A DNA stretch of 64,000 nucleotides from Platanthera guangdongensis (GCA_039583875.1 CM077153.1:69944482-70008481); one strand, 5' to 3'; shown: positions 10,296 through 23,038, counted from the stretch's first letter. Notes: a model not told the origin generated them from the letters alone. A program made the numbers and translations.

Positions 10296-12142
10296 AATTC
10301 CCCCAAGCTTAAGTTTTGCTTGTCCCCAAGCAAAGATATAAAGACAAGCTAATCATAAAAAGTGACTAATTCAAAAAGTTTTAATCATACTCACACAAGT
10401 ACTATGCGAAATTCTTGGCAGGGAGAATGTAAAACGTAAATCTAAAACAATTATTTAGGTATGGTTTAACTTTTATAAACTTTACTTAATAAAAATAAAT
10501 CATCCAGAATTTTGACGAAATTCTTTAAATAGATTTGAGCAAGACAATGACAATGAAAAGAACGTATTGAGTTATTACTAGATCCAAGCAACGCATTATA
10601 ATTATATCAATTAAATAACAAAAATCTAATTTTAAATCCAAAACTAAAACTGATTTACTTTTCGTCGTTTCTTAGTTGTTAAATAAAATTAAAAAAAGGC
10701 GTGAATCAATAGAACTTAATAGGACCGAAACGTTTGGTTTAGGAATATGAATAGGAGTGGAATTCAAATATAAACATGGAGGCTTAAAAATCACACTAAA
10801 CCAAAACAACGAGTTTCAAAAAAAAAAAAATTTATTTTAAACAAAATATGTATAAATAAATTTATTTTTTTTTCTTTATAATTATTTATCTCTTTTTTTT
10901 ATTATTATTATTTTCATTCATTTTTTTTTCTCTTTTATTTTTTTTCAATACATTGCTTTTGAGTACAATTTTTTCAACAATTTCTCCAAATATAACACAA
11001 AATTTCCTATCAAAAAAATTAGCGTGATTAGATAGGTAGGAATTTGGGCTTTGGTGAAAATGAAATGCTGTGTGGAGTTATCAAATGAATTTGGAAAAAA
11101 GGCTCAAAAGCGGCTAACTAGTGGTAAAAGATTTTAGGTTGGCAGGAAAGCTCAAACGTAAACAAAAAGGGCCTAAATCATTTTCACGCTTTTTTTAAAT
11201 TTATTTAAAACATAGAGTCGATAAATTTCAAAAAGCAAGTTCGAGATAATAAAAGAAGATTGATGAAATTATCTTGAAAATAAAAATAATATGTGACTTG
11301 GATCGTTCATATCTACTACGTTATTCAAAATTTGTTCTTACAAAAATTATCTAAAGACGAAAAGGAAAATAGTGGATGATAAATTTTTAGAGAAAGTAAA
11401 GAAAATAAAGAACGAAAAACCATAATAGAAATGCACGTTTTAGAGAAATATTTTACCTTAACATGCTACCGTGAATTAGAAACACAGCATGGCCAACATT
11501 TTACTTGTGAAATATGATTAAAAAAATGATTAGAAAAATTATAATTAACTACGTTGTTTATAAAGAAATTTGAGAAAAACAAAACATAAACATGGGGTAC
11601 TTATTGAAATACCAAAATGCAGCTATATATATATAATAACTTGTTTTGAATTTTTTGAATTTTTGTTTTTTTTGGGATATTTACAAAAAGCAAAAAGGAG
11701 GAACTCATCCCCCAAGCTTAAAATCTACATTGTCCTCAATGGAGAAGGAGGTCGGAGAACGAGAAAAAAGTAAAGTACAGAAAGGAAAGACAGAATTGAA
11801 AAACAGGTACTTCCCCGATTTTATTTTGCAGGGAAAGCTGAGTGATGCCGTTCCTCCATGCCTGTGCTGTGGATCTTCAGGAAACGTCGGCTGGTCGACT
11901 TTGTCATGGAAGCAGAACCGGTGGAGCAGGCGATCGCAGAAGTTTCAGCTTGCCGGAGCCATTCGGGGCAAAAAGTGTAAAATAAAAAAAACAGAAAAAG
12001 ATAACTTCGGTTGCCTCCCAAGAGCGCCCTTTGTTTAAAGCGTCGTTTGAGCTCGACGCATCAAAATAAGAGTGTCCCAAATATTGTTTAAAAAAGAAAG
12101 TTCGAATAAAGTTCAAAGTTGAGGAGAAATATAAAGTTCAGA
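10296..12142 (-). other. Athila 3' noncoding tract with two polypurine tracts, no env-like ORF
   Basis: This 1.85-kb A/T-rich tract lies between the end of pol and the 3' LTR, where many Athila elements carry an env-like ORF; none is visible here. The terminal polypurine tract (minus reading AAGCTTGGGGGAATT) is at 10296-10310. A second copy, AAGCTTGGGGGATG, is at about 11707-11720 beside ATTGAGGACAATGT. A block near 12000-12060 (minus: AAACAAAGGGCGCTCTTGGG then AGGCAACC) is also found in the plus-strand Athila at 30217-30241. A homopolymer-rich stretch lies at about 10810-10990. Confidence 0.75.
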
Positions 12143-15100
12143 TTAATCAAATGTCAGGACCGGAAAGATAGAGTTAACAGGGTTGAGACTGACATCATCA
12201 CAAAAATACAGTTTAAGACGCTGACCATTCACTTTGAAAGTACCCTTATCAGGGTGGGAAATTAAAACAGTACCATAAGAAAAGACTTCTAAAACAGTAA
12301 AAGGCCCATACCAACGTAATTTTAATTTACCCGGGAATAAACGTAAACGAGAATTATAAAGAAGCACTTGGTCGCCCGGCTTAAAGATTTTTGGGTGCCT
12401 AAGATGTCGATCGTGTAAACGCTTCGTCCGCTCTTTATAAAGTCTGTTATTTTCATACGCGTAAGAGCGCCACTCGTCGAGTTCGTTAAGTTGAAATTTT
12501 CTAAAATCGCCGACGGAGTGGGGATCGAAGTTTAAAAATCGTAAGGCCCAAAAGGCGCGGTGCTCTAATTCTACGGGTAAATGACACGACTTTCCGTAAA
12601 CCAACCGATATGGCGTACATCCGATTGCGGTTTTGTACGCTGTTCGGTAGGCCCATAGAGCATCGTCTAATTTGGCTGACCAGTCTTTTCTAGATGTTGA
12701 AACAGTCTTTTCTAAAATTCTTTTTATTTCCCTTTTGACTACTTCGACTTGTCTGTTAGTTTAGGGGTGGTAGGCAGTGGAAAGCTTATGAGTAACGCCA
12801 TATTTAGTTAGAATTTTTGAAAATTGTGCGTTACAGAAATGGGAACCCCTATCACTAACGATAGCGCGCGGCGTACCGAATCGAGAAAATAAATTTTTTT
12901 AGGAAATTAACTACGACTCGGGCGTCATTCGTAGGAAGAGCTTGGGCTTCGGCCCAACGCGAAACATAATCAACGGCAACTAAAATGTACTTATTCCCGA
13001 AGCTAGAAGGAAAAGGGCCGACAAAATCAATCCCCCAGAGGTCGAAAACTTCGCACTCTAGGAAATAAATTTGTGGCATTTCATTTTTATTCGAAATATT
13101 CCCCGACCGTTGGCAACTATCACACCTACTCACAAAGGCATGCGCGTCTTTAAACAGGGTAGGCCAGTAAAAACCTGCGCTTAACACTTTGTGAGCGGTG
13201 CGAGCAGCTTGATAGTGCCCACCTGTCGGTCCTTCATGCAAATGTTTAATAATATCTAATCCTTCATCAAAAGAAACACACCTCCTGATCACTTGGTCTG
13301 CACAGACTTTAAAAAGATGCGGGTCCTCCCAAAAATAGTTTTTCAGCTCAGAAAAGAATTTCTTCTTTTGCTGAGATGAAAACTCTTTTGGGAGCACACG
13401 GGCCACTAGATAGTTGGCGATGCGGGCAAACCAAGGAGAAGTAGATGTGTAAATTATGAAAAGCTTCTCATCAGGGAAATAGTAATGAAAAGAATTTTCG
13501 TCTAATTGTTCTATAAACGGGTTGTCTAGGCGCGAAAGGTGGTCGGCGGCCAAGTTCTCGGCACCTCGCTTATCACGGATCTCTAAGTCAAACTCCTGGA
13601 GGAGTAAGACCCAGCGAATCAAGCGAGGCTTGGCATCCGTTTTAGAGAGAAGATATTTGAGGGCCGAGTGGTCCGTAAAAACAATAATTTTCGAAAGAGT
13701 AATATAAGGGCGAAATTTGTCAAAAGCGAATACTACAGCTAAGAGCTCCTTCTCGGTTGTGGTGTAATTTTCCTGTGCTGATGTGAGTGTTTTACTAGCG
13801 TAATAAATGGGGTGGAAGTTTTTGGAAATACGTTGACCTAGTACGGCTCCCACCGCGTAACTACTCGCATCACACATTATTTCAAATGGAAGATCCCACA
13901 CCGGAGCTATCATGATTGGCGCATTAACTAATTTTTCTTTTATTAAATTGAAGGCAGCTAGACAGAGGTCATCAAAGATGAATGGGGCGTCTTTTTCTAA
14001 GAGATGGGTAAGGGGCTTGGTGATTTTGGAAAAGTCCTTTATGAAGCGGCGATAGAAACCCGCATGACCCAGGAAACTTCTTATGGCTTTTATGTTCGTA
14101 GGTGGCGGCAGTTTCTCGATAACTTCTATTTTCGCAACGTCTACTTCAATACCCCTTTCAGAAATTTTATGTCCCAAAACTAACCCTTCCCTTACCATAA
14201 AATGACATTTTTCCCAATTTAAGGCGAGGTTAGTTTCTTCGCATCGCTCTAAGACTTTTTCAAGGTTCTCTAAGCAACTATCGAAAGAATTCCCGAAGAC
14301 GGAGAAATCATCCATGAAGACTTCCATAATGCTTTCTACGTACTTGTCAAAGATGGCGAGCATACATCGTTGGAATGTAGCCGGCGCATTGCACAATCCA
14401 AACGGCATTCTTCGGTAGGCGAAGGTGCCGAAGGGACAAGTAAACGTAGTTTTCTCCTGGTCCTCGGGGGAGATGGGGATTTGAAGATACCCCGAGAGGC
14501 CATCGAGAAAACAATAAAAGCTATGTCCGGAAAGTCGTTCTAAAATCTGATCAATGAACGGCATGGGGAAGTGATCCTTGCGGGTGGCGTCGTTCAACTT
14601 ACGGTAATCTATACACATTCGCCATCCGGTCACCGTCCGAGTCGGGATTAATTCATTATTTTCATTACTTACGACCGTTATCCCTCCCTTCTTTGGTACT
14701 ACCTGTACTGGGCTAACCCACTTACTGTCGGATATAGGATAGATAATTCCTGAGTTTAACAATTTCATAACCTCGCCCTTAACTACGTCTTTCATGTTTG
14801 GGTTTATACGGCGTTGAGGTTGTATAGAGTTACGTGAATTATCTTCCATTAAGATTTTATGAGTGCAGAAAGATGGGCTTATGCCCTTAATATCAGATAT
14901 CTGCCAAGCAATAGCTTGGCGATGCTTTTGTAAAATTGAAAGAAGTTTATCCTTTTGTGCATCTGTGAGGTAGGCCGAAATTATGACAGGCAGCTTGGAG
15001 TCCTTTTCTAAGAAAGCGTATTGAAGGTGCTCTGGTAGTTCTTTCAGTTCCAAGGTAGGGGGGTCATCATACGAGGTTTTGGAAATTTGTTCTTTTTCAA

Positions 15101-17579
15101 AAACTATGTCCTCGTACACTTTTTTATATGTAAAATTAAAAGGGGTGTTGCAAGCGGCCATGACGGCTTCGTGCAGCGATTCAGTTGGAAAAGTAGAAGA
15201 GGAACAGAAATCAAAAAATTCTTTTTCAAAATCAGAGGGGCGGGTGGAGGTGTCTTCACTTAGGTGTAGAGATTCAGTTGGAAGAGGAGGAGAGGAACAA
15301 AAATTGGAAAATTCTTTTTCAAAATCCGAGGTGGGAGAGAAGGATTCTTCACTTACGGTATCCATGAAAAAACAGGAGTCATCATTAGCTAGTGTGTTCT
15401 TCATCGAGGGGGTGATAGAGAAAGTTACCTCATCGTCGCCCACTCGAAGGAAGAGCTTACCATTGCTTACGTCAATGATAGCTCGGGAGGTGGCAAGGAA
15501 GGGTCGTCCAAGGATCAGGGGAACCTCGACGTCTTCTTCGATGTCCAAAATGACAAAGTCCATCGGGAAGATGAACTTGTCAACTTTGACTAGGACGTCC
15601 TCCACTATTCCTAACGGGTATTTGACTGACCTGTCGGCTAGCTGGATACTCATGCGTGTGGGGTTGATACTACCAATTCCTAACTTTTTAAACAACGAGA
15701 GGGGCATAAGATTAATACTCGCACCTAAGTCGGCTAAAGCGTGTTTGACAAAGAGATCACCAAAGACACACGGGATAGAGAAACTACCCGGGTCACTGAT
15801 TTTCTTCGGTAATCCGTTTGTCAAAACCGCCGAGCACGCGACATTTAACGTGACATGAGAAAGGTTCTCTAACTTCTTCTTGTTGGTTAGGAGGTCCTTA
15901 AGGTATTTTGCGTACTTAGGCATCTGGGATATGGCTTCGTGGAAAGGCAGATTTATGTGGATTTGTTTAAACATTTCTAAAAAACGGGTGTATTGATCAT
16001 CCTGTCGTTGTTTATTAAGTTCGGAAGGGTATGGCGGGGATGGATTGTTTTTAATGGTGGGTGGTGGAGTGAGTTGTTGTTCTAAAATAGGAGTGATACT
16101 TTCTTCGGCAGAGGGTGGAATTTTTAAAACGGGAACGGAGCTTTGATTTTTTAAAGCGGAAGCGGAGATTGCCTCGGGCTCTTCACTTATCATACCGGGA
16201 ACTTTCTTCCCACTCCGAAGAGTTATAGCTTTCGCTTGCTCTCTCGGGTTGGGCTCGGTATTGGAAGGAAGTGACCCTACGGGTCGCTCAGAAATCATTT
16301 TAGCGAGCTGTCCTACCTGATTTTCTAAATTTTTAACACTTCCGGTTAAGGTCCTAATCGTAGCGTCATTAGCATTCATGTATTTTGAAAACACTTCCTC
16401 CAAATTTGGAGGTTTTGGAAAACTTTGAGGAGGTGGTGGTGGTGCAGAAAAATCACTTTGTGGTGGCGGGCGCACAGCATTCGATGGATTGCTCCACGAA
16501 AAATTCGGATGATTTCTTAACGCAGGATTATAACTATTCGGAAAATTAAAACCAGGAGGATGATAATTCGCAGCAGAAAAATTATTAAAAGCAGTTCTAG
16601 GCATATTATTTACATAATCCAAATGTTCGGCGGGAGGAGTTGCAGATTCCCATACCTGAGGGGCGGAGGCAGCAGTCATTTCCGTAATTTTTTTGCTCAA
16701 TATTTCAACTTGCAGTGCGAGTTGGGAGACGTTGTCCACTTCAAAGAGACCTGCAGGTTTGTTTGGGCGGGACCTAGGCACATTCCACTGGTAAGTGTTC
16801 ATGGCCATGTCTTCAAACAGCTCAAGAGCTGCTTCCGGGGTCTTATGGTTAAAAGTACCGCCAGAAGCTGCGTCTATCATTTGCTTCGTGCTTTGATTTA
16901 GCCCATTATAAAACGTCTTCACCTGCAACCATACAGGCAGAGCGTGATGTGGGCATCGTCTTAATAATTCTTTAAATCTTTCCCAAGTTTCGTAAAGGGT
17001 CTCAGAGTCTATTTGTCCAAAGGCAGAAATGTCATTCCTAAGTTTAGCAGTTTTAGCAGGCGGAAAATACTTGGCCAAAAAATTTTCAGTTAATTGCGTC
17101 CAAGTAGTTATGCTATTTTTAGGAAGGGTGTTCAGCCACTGCTTAGCCTTAATTCTAAGAGAGAAAGGAAATAATCTTAGCCTAATAGCATCATTTGTGA
17201 CACCATTTATCTTGAAGGTGTCACAAATCTCAAGAAAGCTGGCTATGTGTGCGTTCGGGTCTTCATCTTGAAGCCCGTCAAATTGCACATACTGCTGCAC
17301 CATTTGAATTATGTTAGGCTTCAGTTCGAAATTATTATTATTTATTGCAGGGCGAACTATACTAGTTTCTGTACCCTCGAGATTCGGTCGTGCATAATAG
17401 GACATAGGCCTATGCACGGCTTCCTCCACGTTGGGTTCTGCCATTCTTAAGGTAGAAAATGACTCGGAATCCTCAACCGGCACTTGGGTAGTAGGGCCTT
17501 GAAATCGCGATCTTCTCCGAAGAGTACGCTCAATTTCGTGGTCCAGGTCCAAAGTAACCGACGGACTTCCGCGGGTCAT
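12143..17579 (-). pseudogene. Athila gag-pol polyprotein, one frameshift and one stop
   Basis: Start ATG at 17579; the first frame is open for 1574 codons. Domains in order: gag (about residues 90-280), Pro/Asn-rich linker (300-420), protease with DLGASIN near residue 615, and RT with [12 protein letters not shown] and catalytic FMDDFSVFG near 1089. RNase H follows ([15 protein letters not shown] near 1233), then integrase zinc finger (HLHEG...GHYQ...CDSCQ, 1445-1495) and core ([16 protein letters not shown]). An extra base in the T/A run at 12888-12901 shifts the frame. The rest, to 12143, is intact except for a TAA at 12761-12763 where the family has Gln. It ends with the integrase barrel ([11 protein letters not shown]) and tail. 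It would encode all enzymes needed to copy and insert the element. Confidence 0.92.
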
Positions 17580-18177
17580 ACACTAGAAGAAGAGAGGAGA
17601 AGAAAGACTAGAAAATAAAAGAGCTAATGAAGTTCGAAATTTTTTTTTTTGAAATAGATTTTTTATGTTTTAACTCCCGAACTTCCCAAGGGCTACCCGG
17701 TGAAGGGTTCGCAAGGTACTAGACAAGATAGTGGCATTTAGAGCCACTTTGCCCTTTTCGAGAGAGTTAGGTGGTGTAGAAAAATTTGTGATGTGTGTTT
17801 CTATTAAGTCGGCGGTAATTAAAATCCAGCCATTTAACTCTGAGCGAGTAGGCGGAAAATAAAAGCTACACTCACGCACTCGACAGAAAATTAAAACACA
17901 CCCACTCTACAGAAAGTAAACACACTCTACTGAAATAAAGCCTGCCAATTAACTCAAGTGAGTAGGCGGAAAAATAAAAATACGCACACTTGCTTGAAAT
18001 AAATCCAGCCAATTAACTCAAGTGAGTAGGCGGAAAAATTTAAAAAAAAATGCACACTTAACAAAATCCAGCCATTTAACTCAAGTGAGTAGACGGAAAA
18101 AATTTTAAGAAGGAGGCTGAGAAAGAGAAGTGATAAAATTAATATATTCACGTTTTCAATTTATCAACGAGCGTTGC
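17580..18177 (-). other. Athila leader with tandem repeats
   Basis: Noncoding leader between PBS and gag ATG. At 17818-18105 it holds four imperfect units built on CCAGCC(A/T)TTTAACTC and GAGTAGGCGGAAAA. The plus-strand Athila at 23039 has a short (112-bp) leader without this array, which marks it as a different subfamily. Confidence 0.75.
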
Positions 18178-18196
18178 TTCCCCGGCAACGGCGCCA
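18178..18196 (-). other. Athila primer binding site, tRNA-Asp type
   Basis: TGGCGCCGTTGCCGGGGAA on the minus strand, six bases from the 5' LTR end. Confidence 0.88.
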
Positions 18197-18202
18197 AAAA
18201 CT

Positions 18203-19995
18203 TGATTGTCTCTTAGATATCTGCAAAGAGAAAATAACTAAACTAACAATTCATCAAGGCAAGTATACCTATCGAAATGCAGCTAGGGGACACAAGTGTC
18301 GTATTGAAATCCGGGAACAGTTGAGTAAGCTTACTCACACGAAATCTATTATTTTATCGACGGAAAAATTAAGTTTTTTAGAAGAAAGCTAAACGTGCTA
18401 AAGGAAGAGAACTACTTGCAATGAAAGAGAGCTACTTGCATGAAAAGTTAAAGAGAGCTAAAAGAGCGATTAACTTGAGCTTAGTAACGATGAAGGGGAA
18501 AATGCACTCGATCAGAAATCACTTCGGCAAGAGTGGTTAGAAAAATATGATAAATAAACCTAAGCTAATTAGGGTAAAGGTCCTTGACCGTGGAGGTTCC
18601 ATGAATATTGACACGCTTCTCTCGAAGGCCGTGCCTAACTGAGTTTAGGAAGGTCCGACCGACTTTCGCCTAAATCGGAGGCCTAAAACTCGCTTTACGC
18701 GGTGAACCCCTCTAATGGATTTTACTCCAATCCGGAAGATTTGAACGTCTGCCTCTCTCGAGGGGTGCGAACAACTCCCTTTACTCTTGAGTGCTCATTT
18801 CAAACTTTCGGCCTCTCGGCTAGCCCAGAATGAAAGCAAGGTGGAGAGTATATATCGATGATATACCTCCAACCCGTGATAAATCAAGAGTAATTCAAAG
18901 CTAAACCCGAAAAATAAAAGGTAGGATTCAAAGCATCATAACCTAATCACTCGAACCTCGGATCATTAAGATCGAGTACATGGAGGATTAGTTAATCATG
19001 GTGAGGAGGAAGAGGGGGGATGAGTAGAAGAAGAATAATGAAAATGGAGCAGAAACGTAAAAGAAAACAACACTTTTTATTAATAGAAACAGGGATCTTA
19101 CAACATGAAAACCAGCGATTACAAGTGCATGGAAAGGTAAACTACACTATCATTAACATTATACTACAGAACGAAGCTAGGAACTACTACAGGGAAAGCA
19201 TAAAGCTACAGCTAAGAACTAAAAATGGAAAGACATGCTTAAAAAGTTCAGAAATACAAAGGACAGAACCTCCCCTCTCAAAGCAAAAGGTGTCCCTAAA
19301 CCCCTGGAGTTGGGCTCTATTTATAGAATTTTTCGGGTCGGGTCACGCCCCACTGTCACGCCCGGGTAGGGCGTGACCCTGGGGCGTGACACATTCGGTG
19401 CGACTTTTTCGGGCTGGAATTGAATTCTGACGGAGTTGTTGCGGTAAACGCCCACAGGTCACGCCTTGGTAGGGCGTGTACCTGGGGCGTGTTGTTTGCG
19501 GCATGACTTTGTTGAGCGGAAATTGAATGCTAGAGGTGACAGGGGGAATTGCTGAAGTACACGCCCATTGTCACGCCCGGGTCAGGCGTGACCCTGGGGC
19601 GTGACACTTTCGGTGCGACGGTGGATCGGGAAAAACGAGAGCGCTGCGGCGATTCCTCGGAACCTGGGGACACGCCTCTAGTACACGCCCGTGTCGGGTG
19701 TGACACGGGCGTGACCGAGGTCGTGTACACAACGTTTCCACGGAATGCAGTTCCGGACCAATTGCTTCATTCCTCTGGGTTACACGCCCTAGGTACACGC
19801 CCTGGTAGTGCGTGACCTTGGGGCGTGTCACAGCAAACTTCGGCTGAAAGTCGTGAAAACCTGCAAAAAGCAGAAAAAATGCATTAGCGACAAAAATATA
19901 TACAAAGGGGAATCAAAACAAGTACTTTACAAGACATGATTTGCTCTAAAACCCCGAAAATATCCTAATAAAATTGACTGCAAACCGTATTATCA
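18203..19995 (-). repeat. Athila 5' LTR (minus element)
   Basis: 1793 bp, same ends as the 3' LTR at 8502-10295 and similar throughout. The CACGCC/GGCGTG array lies at about 19340-19830 and the TATA box at 19318-19325. The right end TTATCA abuts Tat aRH sequence. Confidence 0.93.
19318..19325 (-). promoter_or_regulatory. TATA box of Athila 5' LTR
   Basis: TATAAATA on the minus strand, same position as in the 3' LTR. This copy would drive transcription of the element from the U3/R boundary. Confidence 0.7.
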
Positions 19996-20375
19996 GCTCC
20001 ACATCAAGCACCCCCAGTTCCCTGGCCAGGCGCAGCCCGGCGTTCACCGCTTGATACTCGGCCTGATTGTTAGTGATGGGAAACTGCACCACCACAATTT
20101 GCTCGATTCTCGTCCCTTGGGGGCTTTCCAAGATTACCCCTAACCACAAGGAATGTCTCCCCGAAGCACCGCCTACCTTCACCTTCCACGAAGCCAGATG
20201 AGTGAGTTCTACCTCTGCCACCTCGACCACGTAGTCAGCCAGAAAGTCAGCAATTGCTTGGGCCTTGATAGAGAGGTGTGGGATGAAGGAGATAACGAAC
20301 TAGCTCAGTTTCACTGACCACTTAGCCAACCTACCCGAATGCTCCACCACCTTAAAGATGTTGTAGAGGGGATGG
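19996..20375 (-). pseudogene. Tat second RNase H (aRH), N-terminal piece
   Basis: Reads VEVAEVELTHLASWKVKVGG, GASGRHSLWLGVILESPQGT, QFPITNNQAEYQAVNAGLRL, ARELGVLDVEL. The pattern matches the archaeal-type RNase H of Tat elements (D.GGAS....G.G..L, NNEAEY.AL..GL..A..L). The first catalytic Asp appears lost: WKVKVGG stands where W.L.VDG is usual. Sequence from 20231 to 20375 is the tether to the Ty3 RNase H. The other half of this domain is at 8331-8501. Confidence 0.85.
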
Positions 20376-21480
20376 TTAGTCACGACTCGGATGGAGTGTG
20401 CATGGAAGTAGGGTCATAGCCTTCGAGCTGAGATGACTAGAGCGAAGGATAGTTTTTTCAAGATAGGATATCGAAGCTCGAACTTCCTCAGGACCCGACT
20501 CACATAATATATGGGGAGATATTTTTTCCCCTCTTCTCGGAGCTGGACGGAGCTCAAGGACTCTACTCCGACCCCGAGATACAAAAATATGTCCTCCCTC
20601 CTTCGGTCCTTGGAGCAGGGGAGCCTGCGTCAACTGCTTCTTCATGGCATGGAATTCCTCCACGCACTCCTTTGTCCACTCGAACTTTTGGCCCCCCCTT
20701 AATGTCTTGAAGATGGGGGAGCACTTCTCCAGGGCCCGGGAGAGGAACCTGCTCAATCCTACAAGCTTCTCTGTCAACTGCTGAACCTCTTTAGCATTTC
20801 AGGGCAACCCCAGCTCAATGATGGTTTTGACCTTGTCGGGATTTGGCTCGACCCCCGCGGGGGTGAGAAGATGTTCCAAGAACTTCCCCCTGGTGCCCCC
20901 TAAAATGCACTTTAGAGGGTTCAGCTGCATCTTGTATTTGCTTGGGGTGGTGAAGGTTTCCTCCAGGTCCTGGAGGTGAGAGTCCACATCTCGGCTCTTG
21001 ATCATGAGATAATCTACAAACAGCTCTAGGTTCCTCCCCTTTTGTTCCAGGAAGACTCTATCCATCATCTTCTTATATGTCGCCCCGGCATTCTTCATCC
21101 CAAAGGGCATCATCTTGTATAAGTAGCACCCCTCCACAGTGATAAACAAGACACCTTTGATGTCCGGGGGGTGCATCCTAATCTGTTGATAACCTGAAAA
21201 TGCATCTAAAAAGCTCATTACAGGAAAACCAACGACTGAGTCAACCAGCGCATCGATTCGAGGAAAGGGATAACAGTCCTTAGGGCATGATTTTTTAAAC
21301 AAATAAAAATCTACACACATACGCCACCGGCTGTCTCCTATTTAACCATAACTATATTGGAGACCCAGCCAGAGTACTGTATTTCGGATACAAAGCCGAC
21401 CTTGAGGAGTTTGGCCACCTCCTCCTTGATGGGTACGACCAGCATATCGGTGGTGGAACTCTTCTTCTACTAGATGGGGC
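20376..21480 (-). pseudogene. Tat reverse transcriptase and first RNase H
   Basis: RT is read from about 21480 to 20799: EIQYAGWVSNIVMVK-type upstream box, CVDFYLFKKSCPKD, FPRIDALVDS, MSFLDAFSGYQQI, KMMPFGMKNAGATYKKMMDRV. The catalytic motif is ELFVDYLMIKS near 21009, where YVDD is usual, so the second Asp is replaced. RT thumb and Ty3 RNase H follow: GLSRFLSRALEKCSPIFKTL, FEWTKECVEEFHAMKKQL, then a frameshifted RNase H to 20376. A stop lies near 21340. Not functional. Confidence 0.88.
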
Positions 21481-21599
21481 GAGCTCCCAGGTCCAAGATG
21501 AGGCGGTGGCAGGCCACATCCGCATCAATCCCCGGCATCTCCGCCACTCTCCATGCGAAGATGTCCATGTTCTTCTGGATGCATGCCAACATCCTGCCC

Positions 21600-22450
21600 T
21601 AAGCCTCCGGGTTTAGCCCCTGCTGATGCGAACCTCTCCCCCTGCCCTCAGAGGGTGATAACCTCCATCTCTACAACCTCCTCTACAGCCTCTAGCATGG
21701 ACAGCTCTCCGTATTCTCCGATGTCCCTCTCCTCCGGGACAAGAACCTCCTCAGCTTCCACCTCTTCCTCCACAACCATCGCCTCTGTCAACACCTCCTG
21801 GTCTCCACCTGCTACCACCTGGGTACAGCACCCTTCTATCTCTATCTCCTCTCTACCAGCCTCTGGCTCTGCCTCCTCCATTCCCCGCCCCATCTCCTTG
21901 GTCCCCTCCTGCCAAGAGATTGAGTTTACGGCTGTGACGTAGCACTCCCTTGCCACCTTGGGGTTCTCCCGAACACGGACATGGATACCTTCGTCGCTGA
22001 ACTTCAAGCATTGGTGGAAGGATGAGGGGATGCAATGGAAGGAGCTGATGAGGGGCCTTCCCAAGATGGCATTGCAGCTACTGGTGGCATCCACAATGAC
22101 AAACCTACAGTTCTTGGACTCCCCCTCCCAGAGTGACGTGGAGCCCCACTCCTCCTTCTACCTCCTTCCTCTCCCCCGAAGACCCAAAGAGGGGCCCATC
22201 TGAAGCCAGAACCCTCTTTTCCTCCACCTTCATTGCATCGGACGTCTTCTTGAAGATGACGTTGACGAAGCTTCCGCTATCAATGAGGATCCTGGAGACG
22301 GTGAAATTCTTGATGGCTGTCTAGATGACCAGCGCATCACAGAAGGGATCCTTATGATCCAGCATATCCATCCTCGAGAAGGTAATCTTCTCATCTGGGG
22401 GTGGGGTCTGAGATATGGAGCCAGCGCTCCGGCGGTACATGGTGTGGAGT
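21600..22450 (-). pseudogene. Tat protease and flanking linker
   Basis: Reading from 22450 down: FSRMDMLDHKDPFCDALVI, then ILIDSGSFVNVIF with the aspartic protease signature DSG at 22273-22281, then NAILGRPLISSFHCIPSSFH, QCLKFSDEGIHVRVRE and KVARECYVTAV. These blocks match the Tat-type protease, which cuts the polyprotein. A stop lies near 22321 and another near 22097. An acidic Glu/Val-rich linker leads towards the RT. Confidence 0.85.
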
Positions 22451-23038
22451 CTCGCCTTTCGGGAAGCTTCAATCCCCACTCCTCCATGGATCACTTTGAT
22501 CCCTCCCCGGGTCCTAACATCTGACCGCTCTTCACATCGATCCTCCTTGTCCCAAGGCAGGACCTCCTCAATCCTCACCTCCTGGTGACCTTGCTACTGA
22601 TGCTACTCCATGTTTTCTCTCATTTTGAGGAACTCCAGGCACGTGTTTGTGGCGTGCCCTTCCTCTTGGTGGAAGTCACAGTAGGGCAACTCCACCATGG
22701 CTTCTATTCTCATTCTCTGTGCTGCTCTCCTCCTCTCCCCCATGGCTATAGACATAACTAGATTTTGATTGTGAACAGGAGGTCTTTGGGCCTGCCTCCA
22801 ACATTGCTGATGGAACTGATCCTGGCACCCCTAGCGGTTGTCCCTTCCTTGGTAACCTGTTTATGGCCACTAGACTTGCCACTCGGGACTCCAGCCTAGC
22901 CGACGGTCCGGCTCCTAACACCCCCACCTGGGCTGTTGTTGTTGCTACAGTTGTCTTTATTCCCTCTATCGGGGTTCAGCTCTCCTTTCCTCCTGACCTC
23001 TACCACCCCTTGGCTCCTTCTCCTCCTCTATGGACCAC
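22451..23038 (-). pseudogene. Tat gag C-terminal part with zinc-finger-like motif
   Basis: Contains PYCDFHQEEGHATNTCLEFL near 22700-22640, matching the C.FH...GH.T..C..L motif that closes Tat gag before the protease. The surroundings are charged and low in complexity, with stops. The piece ends at 23038, where the plus-strand Athila inserted; gag resumes at 34032-33707. Confidence 0.75.

Larger units (their letters stand above)
8502..19995 (-). mobile_element. Near-complete Athila retrotransposon
   Basis: An 11,494-bp element on the minus strand with LTRs of 1793 and 1794 bp. Minus-strand order is 5' LTR (19995-18203), PBS, repeat-bearing leader, gag-pol (17579-12143), a noncoding 3' tract with two polypurine tracts, and 3' LTR (10295-8502). 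Flanking 5-mers are GATCC (8497-8501) and GCTCC (19996-20000), a target duplication with one mismatch. It sits inside the aRH coding sequence of the Tat element. Equal LTR lengths with few differences and only two visible coding lesions suggest a fairly recent insertion. Confidence 0.93.

Noticed and set aside
10810..10990. Homopolymer A/T tracts as possible origin or matrix-attachment DNA
   Set aside because: They are part of the Athila 3' noncoding tract and recur in the other copy at 31.2-31.5 kb; no specific motif was seen.
15079..15858. A 259-codon plus-strand ORF
   Set aside because: Entirely antisense to the protease region of the intact gag-pol; composition fits a shadow frame.
16560..17450. 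Plus-strand ORFs of 60-113 codons over the Athila gag
   Set aside because: They are antisense shadows of the gag frame on the minus strand and recur at 4875-5764 only because the DNA is duplicated.
21553..22203. Ser/Pro-rich plus-strand ORFs
   Set aside because: Antisense to the Tat protease and its acidic linker, whose minus-strand frames have recognisable motifs.
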